Assembly (NCBI GenBank): GCA_025667525.1
Contig: CM046878.1
Span: forward strand, 519,320,274 to 519,384,273
Length of the DNA stretch: 64,000 nucleotides
Direction of reading: 5' to 3'
DNA from: Glebionis coronaria
Taxonomy: Eukaryota > Streptophyta > Magnoliopsida > Asterales > Asteraceae
In this document: one piece after another, positions 11,871 through 23,469 of the stretch
How positions within the stretch are numbered: the first letter of the stretch is position 1
Layout: every line of letters starts with the position of its first letter
Position numbers and translations under genes: made by a program
Notes under the pieces: generated by a model
Told to the model about the DNA's origin: nothing
Database searches by the model: none
What the model saw: the letters and a program-made list of their open reading frames with translations, nothing else

Positions 11871-12949
11871 ATTTGATAAATGCGAAAAAAAATGATCTTG
11901 AGGCATTTCAAGAATTATCCCTTAATTAATTAGAGTATTTCATGAATTTTGTAGTGCACGATAACATAGAAGCTACACTCAATGCACCTTCTTGATCATA
12001 TTGTTCTCTTGTTAGGGAGTTAGGTCGGTGGAATCCCTTATAACCTTAGTCATGTCAAAGACATAGCTTTACGCAAACACTTGAATTATTAGTTGAAAGC
12101 TATAAATTAATAGACGAGACGTTTGCTTCATTCGACAAGAGGGTATGTCATCATATATTGAATTTGAATTGTAAACTTTATCCAGTCGAAATTAGACAAA
12201 TTCAACCTTTTAATATATGAAGCGCACCTTTGCTAAAATTTGTATTTCACATTTAATAGGATTCTTTTTTTATTGCTACTTTACCATTATTGCCTGGCTT
12301 AAAAACTACATGGGTTCTCTTTATTTCGAGTTTCTCTTAGGTATGAACCTCGTGTAAATCGTAGAGATTTTCATTCTAGATATCACTTTCTATATCCTTG
12401 AACCGACAGTTTTGCTACTTTAAGTATTCTTCTATTTGTGAGGGTAACACTGATAATGCATATGTGCTTGTGAATGTCATAATTTATATCAATCTGAGAA
12501 TATGAAAACATTGTTAAAATTTTAAAACATCAGATTGCAGGGAAACAGGGACACAATCTTCTTCAACTCTTGAAATGATTAAGGTTTGTATTTTTTTTAT
12601 TTAAATCTGAAAGCTAGGTGAGGTTGTGTGCTGCTGGTTATATATCGGTAAAACATTACATCAGGCTAAAGAACTTCCACCGGTGCATATCATCTAATGC
12701 AAGTGACAAGTATGTTTCCTATTCATACTCTTGATGTTCTTTTCATAAATAGCCTACTGTCTCTTATGTGTTTTAAGGATAGATCCACATGAGCATCCTA
12801 TCTTGTTAAAGGGATTGCAGGCGGAAATACGGGACATATTTCTAGATAGGTCAAATTGGGTTGAGGGCAAAATTTGTAATTTTTAGGTATGGGTCAATTG
12901 AGTTGACCTTTGACACTTTCATGTCCGTCTCTATATATCCAAAAAATAT
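11871..12949. other. Intergenic, no supported gene
   Basis: AT-rich sequence; the short frames have no motifs. Confidence 0.45.
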
Positions 12950-13145
12950 AGTTTTTTGGGTATACCTGGGTTTCCGACTCGACATTGCGAGCCGACTAAT
13001 CCCAGGGCGACTACCCTTTTGGATAGCCCGAAGTCACCGCAGGTGAACCTCCGTGGCCACCCTCAAGTGTACACACCTAGTGAGGTTTGAACCCTTGACC
13101 TCTTATTTGAGAGTGAATGACCTTACCACTACCTTGTAGGCAAAG
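12950..13145 (-). mobile_element. tRNA-derived SINE, minus strand
   Basis: On the minus strand TAGTGGTAAGG (13121-13131) resembles a pol III A box. GGGTTCAAACC (13084-13094) is a near-perfect B box at suitable spacing. The body contains GGGATTAGTCGG and GAGTCGGAAACCC and ends in a short A-rich tail (CCCAAAAAA). The same body words occur in a second copy at 50,219-50,330. The 5' boundary is approximate. Confidence 0.6.
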
Positions 13146-14025
13146 TCTCTAATTTTCCCATTTGACCCGTTATATATATAACATACAACCTCAATAGACG
13201 TATTTTCACATGAATTAGCTAAAAGGGCACCTCTATATATTATGCTTTCCTATCTTGAACCATTTATACTTAGGCTTAAGGAAACTTATATCTAAGTTAT
13301 CCATGCTGGAATTCTAATAATCCATAAATGTGAACACCACGTCCTTAAACTGTATTGCAGTACTTACTTCAGGAAGGAAAAGCACGAACAAACATGAGTC
13401 TCATCACTCAACTGGAGTCGTAGACGTTCTTTTGTTATATTACTCAAGCTCTCCCCACACAACATTTATCCTGATTGAACATATGGTAATGGTAGTAGAT
13501 AAAACAGTCTCGACTAAATGTTTCTTAATTCAGTGTGGCTGGTTCAGTTCAGTGCTTTATGAACCACCCTTACTTACGGTTCAGCTGAAAATTAGCCAAG
13601 CAACTGTCCGATGTACACCCCTTGTATCTATAACTATCTACAAAGTATTTATTTTTATATATAACATTCTTTTATCTAGGCCATGCGTGGATTTCTAGGA
13701 TAGTTGATGTAAAATGCGTTGTATGAATCTATGATGTTGCCCTATTGTGTCACGGCAAAAATTAAATCAGCAGCCCATAACCAAGTATATATCTCTTGTT
13801 TCCATAAAATGCTAGATTCATAGTTTAATATGTATCATAAAAAAAAAGAATATAAGTATGTAAATTCATAGTTTGCAATACTAACTTGCACGCCGAGACA
13901 ATTGAACCCAACACTAATTCTAAAATTAATTTTCTACATGTTTAAAATTAATATAGCTTTAGCAGCTTATATTCACCATGACGCTCACTTCAATATGTAT
14001 ATGTATACAGTAGTACTAACAAATT
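13146..14025. other. Intergenic, one unsupported open frame
   Basis: A 122-codon frame (13330-13698 +) is the longest in the area but shows no domain, no useful codon pattern and no recognisable homology. I treat it as chance or as an exon scrap. The rest is AT-rich. Confidence 0.3.
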
Positions 14026-14493
14026 CTAAATTGTTGGCAGGTAAAGAACGATGCTGAATGCAGTTACCTGATGATGAAGCGTGAGTAGGTTTTTTGCCGC
14101 TGGGTTTAACGGACTGTGGCTTAACTCCAAGTGTGTGAGAGATTCTCTTTTGTTGCGAGGATACAACTGTATAAAAATAGTGTTTAACCCATTAATCAAT
14201 GTTGTAACAATAATAAAGAACAATACACAACGACATATACTGTTTTTTAACCTGATGAGGGATCTCCCATGCTTGATGGTGTAATTCCCATGTCTGATGT
14301 GATGTGGGTTTCTAGAGGTTTGATTTGGGTTCAACTTTGAAATCCTTTGTGATTTCCTGTGTGGTTGCATCTTGTGTAGGGATTTTCTTGTGTGTGTTTT
14401 TGAATCAATATTTTTCGTTTCTTTGAATTGATGTTTTTGGTTTCGTTGAATCGATGTTTCTGGTTTCACTGAATCGATAAGATACATTATCAT
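14026..14493 (-). CDS. Hypothetical 155-codon open frame, doubtful
   Basis: Minus-strand frame with a basic, Asn/His/Lys-rich N-terminal part and a hydrophobic segment (CVLFFIIVTTLI) near the middle. Its first ~35 codons sit on three imperfect ~23-bp repeats of the type AAACATCGATTCAA, giving the repeating SIQRNQKHQFKE text. A CATCAG/GTTAAA junction at about 14,250 looks like a splice donor, so the real transcript, if any, may be spliced and end earlier. The family is not recognised. The repeat-driven start and lack of motifs make it weak. Confidence 0.2.
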   Translation of the reverse strand: MIMYLIDSVKPETSIQRNQKHQFKETKNIDSKTHTRKSLHKMQPHRKSQRISKLNPNQTSRNPHHIRHGNYTIKHGRSLIRLKNSICRCVLFFIIVTTLINGLNTIFIQLYPRNKRESLTHLELSHSPLNPAAKNLLTLHHQVTAFSIVLYLPTI

Positions 14494-14590
14494 AATATGA
14501 GGGTATATATAGTGCTTTGCTAACCCTAATTAGATTATACGACATTCCATTTGTATAGAATATCATTGAAGTATATATTTACCAAATATA

Positions 14591-14800
14591 GCTTATTAGT
14601 TTATAGTAATCTGTATATATAGATAATGAAATTTTTTGAAACTTATTAGCTTATAGTAATTATCTTAACAAATCCTAGGTCTAAACTAACGAATGGAACA
14701 AATCTATAAATATAGATAATGAAATTTTTTGAAAACTTATTAGTTTATAGTGATTATCTTAACAAATATCCTGGGTCTAAACCATCAATGACACAGATTT
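14591..14800. repeat. Imperfect ~93-bp tandem repeat
   Basis: AGATAATGAAATTTTTTGAA recurs at 14621 and 14714. Each copy is followed by CTTATTAG(C/T)TTATAGT, ATTATCTTAACAAAT and CCT(A/G)GGTCTAAAC. A partial third copy (GCTTATTAGTTTATAGTAAT) precedes them. Confidence 0.75.
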
Positions 14801-14869
14801 GTAGTATATTTCTTTTCTAAAAATAACTTTAACTGGCATTGATATATTTTGGTTTGTAACTATAAAACA

Positions 14870-14962
14870 AAAAGACTCAATTAGTCTACTGGTTGTGTGG
14901 AATGTACAATGCCTGCCTCCCATATTTGAACCCATGTTCGAATCTTGCTAATAGCTTTTTTT
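14870..14962 (+). mobile_element. SINE head or tRNA-like remnant
   Basis: TCTACTGGTTGTGTGG followed about 45 bases later by ATGTTCGAATCTTG resembles spaced A and B boxes of pol III promoters, and then a T/A-rich stretch. It could be a SINE head. No second copy was found in the window, so support is limited. Confidence 0.3.
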
Positions 14963-15917
14963 AAAACAAATTAAAAAAAAATTCCAAACCAAAATTTTAT
15001 AAAAAGAATAATACGGCATAAATAAAAACAGAAAATTCCGAAAAAAATAAAAACGGAAAATTCCGAAAAAATGAGCAAATAAAAAATAAAAAAATAAATT
15101 AAATTAATCATGCTGACTGGGATTAGTGCCCTGATAGATGACGTGGCAAATCCCTCCTGTTATATATAATGTAAAGATGGGTCGGTTAGGGCCGAATGAA
15201 AAGAAAAAAAAAAGAAAAAAGGAAGGTGGGTTGTATTGGGCTAGGATTCTTGGAGAAAAACTATACAAGGACTTTTATTATATCATAACTCTCATAAATC
15301 CCTGGAGAATTATTAGATTCGACGGTCACATCAAAAAAATAGGACTTCTTCATAAATTTGGGGGTTTTCATAAATCAAAGGTAAATCTTTATAATCCTTT
15401 TTAATTAAAGTTTTTTAATTCTTCTCAATCATCTTATGATGGATTTAGGTTAGAATTTGAATTAAAATCTGTATATATATGATATTATAATGATTAGATT
15501 AATTAGGGTAAATGATTAAACATGATGAGGGTAATTAATTTGGTTAATCATGTTAAATTCGTTTTTAAAAACTGGACAGAATTTTGGGTCATTGTTTTGA
15601 TCATATATAGAGTTTTACAAACTTTTAATTTTCGAATCTTATGTCCCTGGAAAGGTAATTGAGTTGGATTTCAAATTCAAGTAACGAGAACTAAATTGGA
15701 GGTCGGGAGGTGGGTCTAAAATAGGTTACAACAGTCGGAGGTCAAAATAGTTTTGAAATCAGTCGGGTTTAATTTAATGTTTTAAGGTGATTGGGATACT
15801 TAGGAGTACACTTGAGCCCTCTAATGAGTATGAGTGTTGGTTTATATATTAGATAAGAGACCTGGAGGAGGGCTAAGCAAATTGGTTAGGGTAAGACCCC
15901 CTAATCATAACAAACTT
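14963..15917. other. Intergenic flank of the tandem array
   Basis: AT-rich, with A-rich runs at 14,980-15,100 and a short frame at 15138-15404 with no motif. The sequence up to 15,917 is unique in the window. Similarity to the array starts abruptly at 15,918. Confidence 0.4.
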
Positions 15918-17520
15918 TTTGACTTGTTTCCTTTTATCTATCTATGAACGATGGTCGATTTGTCAGATTGACATGTAGAACCGCTTGGATTAATCCACAT
16001 CTCCCTATTGCTTATCTAAGTAACTATTGGTGGGTAACACGATTTTTAAAGTTCGGACATAATTATCTGTGAGCAGATCTAAGTACATTTGATATAAATC
16101 TCAAAATCTTTTTCCCTACACTTTTAATTGGGTAACAACGATTGAGTTCGAGGACGAACTCCAAATAACACGGATGTACTGTGACAACCGGGAATTTTCT
16201 AGACTTTAAATAATAATAAATTATATTATTTATTAATCAAAATTTATTTTTGAGAGATATCAAGGTTATTTGATTTGAAAACGGGAGTTTATTTTACATA
16301 TTGTAAAAGACTGCGAAAAATCTGAGAACTGACGCGATACAAATTAAATTTATATTTAATTATCCGGATATATTTGATAAAAATACTTATTAAGATATCG
16401 GATACTTTAATTTTAGTTTTAATACCGTACGTTGAAAACGAGAGCATTCTAGTCGAATTTTATTTTTCCTTGAACGCCACTAATCGAGTTAACCGATAAA
16501 TAATAACTATTTTTAAATAAAAATGTATACGAATACGAAAATTGGTCGAGTAAATACTCTACTTTATTGTAAAAATCATTTTAAAATCAATGGCGGAAAT
16601 TTCTTAAAACGAATCAAATTTTGTAAAACACGAACGAACCCTGAACCATGTATTAGCATAAGTTATAATAAAAAATTACATTCTTAGTCCCTGTATTATC
16701 AGAAACCTTTCATTTGTTTTTACAAAAACTTAACTAGGATATATATATATATTGAAATTAGGGTTTCACCACACTTTTAACCTAGCCAACAAAATAGAAA
16801 AACACACACATCAAAACCCTAATAGCCTTCTCTCGCTCTCTCTATGTTTTCCGGCGCCTACACATTTTCCGGCCGCCAGAAATATTTTCTGGACCACCAC
16901 CACCCTTCAGCCAGCCGCCGTAGATGACAACCACCCTCACTATCACCACCATCCCCTTCGTACCGTCATGGAAACAAGCCACCAGCCTTTATCTTCGCCA
17001 TCAAAGTGACAATTATTAATTACGTGATGATTTTCTTAAAATATGTCAGACTATGTGGTCTAATTATTTTGTCACAATCTTTATACTGTATACAGAATAA
17101 ATATATACTTTGATTTATTTGGTAAGATGGTTGTCTCTATTATATAATTCAACGTAAGAATTATATCATCGTCTGGTTATACGTAATGTGTACGGAATAC
17201 ATTACATATTTTGTGTGTGCTTAATTTATTAATTTATTTAACCAACCATTGAACTATTATAATTTAGAACTTAACTATTTTATCAACGGGTCACGTTGAT
17301 GTACATATGTATCGAGAACTCAAGTACACATTTTGAAGTTATTGGATGTAGCCAATTTGTAAACCACAACACCATGACCGAGCCGTATCGATTTCCGTTT
17401 CTACTGAGCGTATTGTTAGCATCACTATTATTCGCGCTACTTCGTCGAGGTGAGTTCATACCCCACCTTTTCTTGCTTTGAATTGAGTTATAAATGTTTT
17501 ATAATTGCTCTTTGGGGGAG

Positions 17521-17660
17521 GTACATGCTTGGTCATAAACTACTTATAAACTTGCTTGGTTGTCAGAAACTGATATTAAACTTGTTTGGTTGTCTATAAC
17601 TGTTTATAAATTACTTGATTGTCATAAGCTAATGTTAAGCTTACTTGGTTGGTCATAAAC
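17521..17660. repeat. ~35-bp subrepeats inside the LTR
   Basis: Imperfect repeats with the core CATAAACTACTTATAAACTT and spacer GCTTGGTTGTC occur about four times. The block is present in all four array copies at the same offset. Confidence 0.65.
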
Positions 17661-18189
17661 TATCTTTAAACTGGTTTAATTGTTACGTGCTGAGTGGTCA
17701 ACTCCCCTAATTGTTATACATATGAATGCTGATACTAAATTTCTATTGTGATTTTCATAGCCCAAAACTTTAACTGTTTTTTTATTGGTTCTCGGGTAGA
17801 GACAATGGTTGCAAGAATGAACACAAGTGCATATCTCTTTTATGTATTGGTCTAAGTCCCACTTTAACCCAACTACTTTGGCCTATTATCATGAACCGTT
17901 AATTTCAGACCGGATGACCGGTCGAAAACGCGAATGTTATGGATAGATCTATCGGGGTTGACGCCCCTGTCCGGCTTGGTCCAACAGAGGGCAAGCGGGC
18001 ACAGTTTCATTTGAGTCTGTAGACGGATGTCGTGGGTTAGGCATCCGTAGGGGCTGCATTATGTTATTATACTACCGATGTTGTTAACGCTTCGGTGTCA
18101 TGAGCTTAGACAGTAATAAATGCTTTATTTTATTTAGTGACTTTGTATTTGTTATATTGTCACTAAGTGGTTGGAAAATCTTGTGGTTC

Positions 18190-18470
18190 ATAATCAATTC
18201 TATTATCATCGAAAACTCTATTATTTATCAGTGAGCTCTACTTTTATCAGAAAACGCTAGTTGTTATCTATGAACTCTGTTTTATCTATAAACCCTATTT
18301 ATTTCATGTGAATTCTGTTTTATCAGAAAACTCAATTTATTTTCCGTGAACTTTGTCTTATTAGAAACTCTACTTATTTTAGCGAACCTTGTTATATCAG
18401 TAAACTCTCGGCTTTTATAAATAAACTCTGTCTTTATCAGTACACTTTGAAATTTTCAAAGAAAGACTAT
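18190..18470. repeat. TTTATCAG/AACTCT subrepeats inside the LTR
   Basis: A run of imperfect ~28-32-bp units alternating (T)TTTATCAG and AACTCT(A/G)T words, about nine units. It is present in every array copy and resembles LTR enhancer-like subrepeats. Confidence 0.6.
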
Positions 18471-18707
18471 TTAACAAGAAACTGTGATTTTTAAACACTT
18501 ATATCTTACTGCAAGGTGCAGTGGTCGGTAAAACTCTAATTTTTCATAAACGTTTTAAAACAAACTTATGAACTCACCAACTTTATGTTGACATTTTTAA
18601 GCATGTATTTCAGGTACTTGACTATGTGGATTATTTGGAGTCTTCTTTGTGGTTTTTGGCATGTAGAGGTCGTTCTCGGATCAAGCTCTCGAATACTCAT
18701 GAAGTCA

Positions 18708-19824
18708 TTCATAGTCGAGCTGAGTCATCGAAAGGTTGAGATGTGTAATAATTCATAACAAAACCCGGGGCCATTCTTTGTGAGTGAGTTTCGAGGTTGG
18801 GTTATGATAAGTTATTACTCAGCTTAGTGTTTGATGAATCTTCCTCGAGGATGGGAGATATTGTGTGATTGGATAATTGCTTATCTATAACCGACTACTA
18901 TATACTTATCCTACTTATAACCGTGAGTTTCTTTACTCAATATACGTCTACGACTGCTTTATCGCCTATCGACACTTATGTTCTTCGATCTGGTACGTTC
19001 GAAACGTCTACTTATGGAAGACGACTTATTTTCAACTCGTACTCTTTGTTTTTGTAATTTTGGATAATATCGTTTAGAGATTTTAACGATTTTGAATTGG
19101 GTATTTTGCCGGTGACACTTAAGTAGGATGATTTATGAAGTCTTTATTGAAATGGATTGGGACGCCTTTGCATTTGAATAAAGAAATCATAAATCACCGA
19201 ACCATAAGTTTATAATGACATATTTGCATAGATTGGGACGCTTCTGTATGCAAATATGAGATTATAAATAAGTGGGCTTAAGGATATCCGACGTGACCCT
19301 GTATATTTATGGTATTGATTTAGCACTCCAATTTTGGGAGGGTATTTTCTTTTGACTCATGATACGTCCGTACGCGTTAATCATTCTTTTACCTAGTTAT
19401 CATTATCATTACAACGTTTGGCGAGTGCTGATTTAAGCTTCGTAATTCACGAATTATTGCGCGAACTTTCTGAGAATACACTGATTGACGTGAACCTAAC
19501 AGGCTGGTGGTGGTGAAACCTTGAACTTTTAAGAGCTGACGATATTTTTCTAGACTCTTCGCTTTGACTTGTTTCCTTTTATCTATCTATGAACGATGGT
19601 CGATTTGTCAGATTGACATGTAGAACCGCTTGGATTAATCCACATCTCCCTATTGCTTATCTAAGTAACTATTGGTGGGTAACACGATTTTTAAAGTTCG
19701 GACATAATTATCTGTGAGCAGATCTAAGTACATTTGATATAAATCTCAAAATCTTTTTCCCTACACTTTTAATTGGGTAACAACGATTGAGTTCGAGGAC
19801 GAACTCCAAATAACACGGATGTAC
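18708..19824 (+). other. Non-LTR portion of the array unit
   Basis: From the LTR breakpoint to the next LTR start. The last 262 bases are probably the end of the retroelement interior. The first ~855 bases have no recognised coding; short frames at 18869-19077 start with TTG or are motif-free. A pair of GATTGGGACGC(C/T) words flank a TTTGCAT...ATGCAAA inverted repeat at about 19,155-19,250. Equivalent blocks are 22353-23469 and 26000-27116. Confidence 0.5.
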
Positions 19825-22352
19825 TGTGACAACCGGGAATTTTCTAGACTTTAAATAATAATAAATTATATTATTTATTAATCAAAATTTATTTTTGAGA
19901 GATATCAAGGTTATTTGATTTGAAAACGGGAGTTTATTTTACATATTGTAAAAGACTGCGAAAAATCTGAGAACTGACGCGATACAAATTAAATTTATAT
20001 TTAATTATCCGGATATATTTGATAAAAATACTTATTAAGATATCGGATACTTTAATTTTAGTTTTAATACCGTACGTTGAAAACGAGAGCATTCTAGTCG
20101 AATTTTATTTTTCCTTGAACGCCACTAATCGAGTTAACCGATAAATAATAACTATTTTTAAATAAAAATGTATACGAATACGAAAATTGGTCGAGTAAAT
20201 ACTCTACTTTATTGTAAAAATCATTTTAAAATCAATGGCGGAAATTTCTTAAAACGAATCAAATTTTGTAAAACACGAACGAACCCTGAACCATGTATTA
20301 GCATAAGTTATAATAAAAAATTACATTCTTAGTCCCTGTATTATCAGAAACCTTTCATTTGTTTTTACAAAAACTTAACTAGGATATATATATATATTGA
20401 AATTAGGGTTTCACCACACTTTTAACCTAGCCAACAAAATAGAAAAACACACACATCAAAACCCTAATAGCCTTCTCTCGCTCTCTCTATGTTTTCCGGC
20501 GCCTACACATTTTCCGGCCGCCGGAAATATTTTCTGGACCACCACCACCCTTCAGCCAGCCGCCGTAGATGACAACCACCCTCACTATCACCACCATCCC
20601 CTTCGTACCGTCATGGAAACAAGCCACCAGCCTTTATCTTCGCCATCAAAGTGACAATTATTAATTACGTGATGATTTTCTTAAAATATGTCAGACTATG
20701 TGGTCTAATTATTTTGTCACAATCTTTATACTGTATACAGAATAAATATATACTTTGATTTATTTTGTAAGATGGTTGTCTCTATTATATAATTCAACGT
20801 AAGAATTATATCATCGTCTGGTTATACGTAATGTGTACGGAATACATTACATATTTTGTGTGTGCTTAATTTATTAATTTATTTAACCAACCATTGAACT
20901 ATTATAATTTAGAACTTAACTATTTTATCAACGGGTCACGTTGATGTACATATGTATCGAGAACTCAAGTACACATTTTGAAGTTATTGGATGTAGCCAA
21001 TTTGTAAACCACAACACCATGACCGAGCCGTATCGATTTCCGTTTCTACTGAGCGTATTGTTAGCATCACTATTATTCGCGCTACTTCGTCGAGGTGAGT
21101 TCATACCCCACCTTTTCTTGCTTTGAATTGAGTTATAAATGTTTTATAATTGCTCTTTGGGGGAGGTACATGCTTGGTCATAAACTACTTATAAACTTGC
21201 TTGGTTGTCAGAAACTGATATTAAACTTGTTTGGTTGTCTATAACTGTTTATAAATTACTTGATTGTCATAAGCTAATGTTAAGCTTACTTGGTTGGTCA
21301 TAAACTATCTTTAAACTGGTTTAATTGTTACGTGCTGAGTGGTCAACTCCCCTAATTGTTATACATATGAATGCTGATACTAAATTTCTATTGTGATTTT
21401 CATAGCCCAAAACTTTAACTGTTTTTTTATTGGTTCTCGGGTAGAGACAATGGTTGCAAGAATGAACACAAGTGCATATCTCTTTTATGTATTGGTCTAA
21501 GTCCCACTTTAACCCAACTACTTTGGCCTATTATCATGAACCGTTAATTTCAGACCGGATGACCGGTCGAAAACGCGAATGTTATGGATAGATCTATCGG
21601 GGTTGACGCCCCTGTCCGGCTTGGTCCAACAGAGGGCAAGCGGGCACAGTTTCATTTGAGTCTGTAGACGGATGTCGTGGGTTAGGCATCCGTAGGGGCT
21701 GCATTATGTTATTATACTACCGATGTTGTTAACGCTTCGGTGTCATGAGCTTAGACAGTAATAAATGCTTTATTTTATTTAGTGACTTTGTATTTGTTAT
21801 ATTGTCACTAAGTGGTTGGAAAATCTTGTGGTTCATAATCAATTCTATTATCATCGAAAACTCTATTATTTATCAGTGAGCTCTACTTTTATCAGAAAAC
21901 GCTAGTTGTTATCTATGAACTCTGTTTTATCTATAAACCCTATTTATTTCATGTGAATTCTGTTTTATCAGAAAACTCAATTTATTTTCCGTGAACTTTG
22001 TCTTATTAGAAACTCTACTTATTTTAGCGAACCTTGTTATATCAGTAAACTCTCGGCTTTTATAAATAAACTCTGTCTTTATCAGTACACTTTGAAATTT
22101 TCAAAGAAAGACTATTTAACAAGAAACTGTGATTTTTAAACACTTATATCTTACTGCAAGGTGCAGTGGTCGGTAAAACTCTAATTTTTCATAAACGTTT
22201 TAAAACAAACTTATGAACTCACCAACTTTATGTTGACATTTTTAAGCATGTATTTCAGGTACTTGACTATGTGGATTATTTGGAGTCTTCTTTGTGGTTT
22301 TTGGCATGTAGAGGTCGTTCTCGGATCAAGCTCTCGAATACTCATGAAGTCA
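19825..22352 (+). mobile_element. Array copy 2: 3'-truncated gypsy LTR
   Basis: Same structure and breakpoint as copy 1. Visible differences are single bases, for example GGAAAT instead of AGAAAT in the leader and TTTTGTAAG instead of TTTGGTAAG. Confidence 0.75.
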
Positions 22353-23469
22353 TTCATAGTCGAGCTGAGTCATCGAAAGGTTGAGATGTGTAATAATTCA
22401 TAACAAAACCCGGGGCCATTCTTTGTGAGTGAGTTTCGAGGTTGGGTTATGATAAGTTATTACTCAGCTTAGTGTTTGATGAATCTTCCTCGAGGATGGG
22501 AGATATTGTGTGATTGGATAATTGCTTATCTATAACCGACTACTATATACTTATCCTACTTATAACCGTGAGTTTCTTTACTCAATATACGTCTACGACT
22601 GCTTTATCGCCTATCGACACTTATGTTCTTCGATCTGGTACGTTCGAAACGTCTACTTATGGAAGACGACTTATTTTCAACTCGTACTCTTTGTTTTTGT
22701 AATTTTGGATAATATCGTTTAGAGATTTTAACGATTTTGAATTGGGTATTTTGCCGGTGACACTTAAGTAGGATGATTTATGAAGTCTTTATTGAAATGG
22801 ATTGGGACGCCTTTGCATTTGAATAAAGAAATCATAAATCACCGAACCATAAGTTTATAATGACATATTTGCATAGATTGGGACGCTTCTGTATGCAAAT
22901 ATGAGATTATAAATAAGTGGGCTTAAGGATATCCGACGTGACCCTGTATATTTATGGTATTGATTTAGCACTCCAATTTTGGGAGGGTATTTTCTTTTGA
23001 CTCATGATACGTCCGTACGCGTTAATCATTCTTTTACCTAGTTATCATTATCATTACGACGTTTGGCGAGTGCTGATTTAAGCTTCGTAATTCACGAATT
23101 ATTGCGCGAACTTTCTGAGAATACACTGATTGACGTGAACCTAACAGGCTGGTGGTGGTGAAACCTTGAACTTTTAAGAGCTGACGATATTTTTCTAGAC
23201 TCTTCGCTTTGACTTGTTTCCTTTTATCTATCTATGAACGATGGTCGATTTGTCAGATTGACATGTAGAACCGCTTGGATTAATCCACATCTCCCTATTG
23301 CTTATCTAAGTAACTATTGGTGGGTAACACGATTTTTAAAGTTCGGACATAATTATCTGTGAGCAGATCTAAGTACATTTGATATAAATCTCAAAATCTT
23401 TTTCCCTACACTTTTAATTGGGTAACAACGATTGAGTTCGAGGACGAACTCCAAATAACACGGATGTAC

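Larger units (their letters stand above)
16180..18707 (+). mobile_element. Array copy 1: 3'-truncated gypsy LTR
   Basis: Starts TGTGACAACCGGG. An AT-run at about 16738-16753 could be the TATA element, and the C/T-rich leader with CTCTCGCTCTCTCTATG follows. The LTR stops 49 bases short of its true end at GAAGTCA (18707), where it joins unrelated sequence. The leader open frame in each copy begins with TTG and is not a credible gene. Confidence 0.75.

Noticed and set aside
16752..17009. Pro/His-rich 85-codon frame repeated in all four array copies as a conserved gene
   Set aside because: It begins with TTG, lies in the C/T-rich LTR leader and is conserved only because the copies are recent duplicates.
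17296..19077. Other short frames repeated in every array unit
   Set aside because: They lie in LTR or junk sequence, several start with non-ATG codons, and none has a domain.
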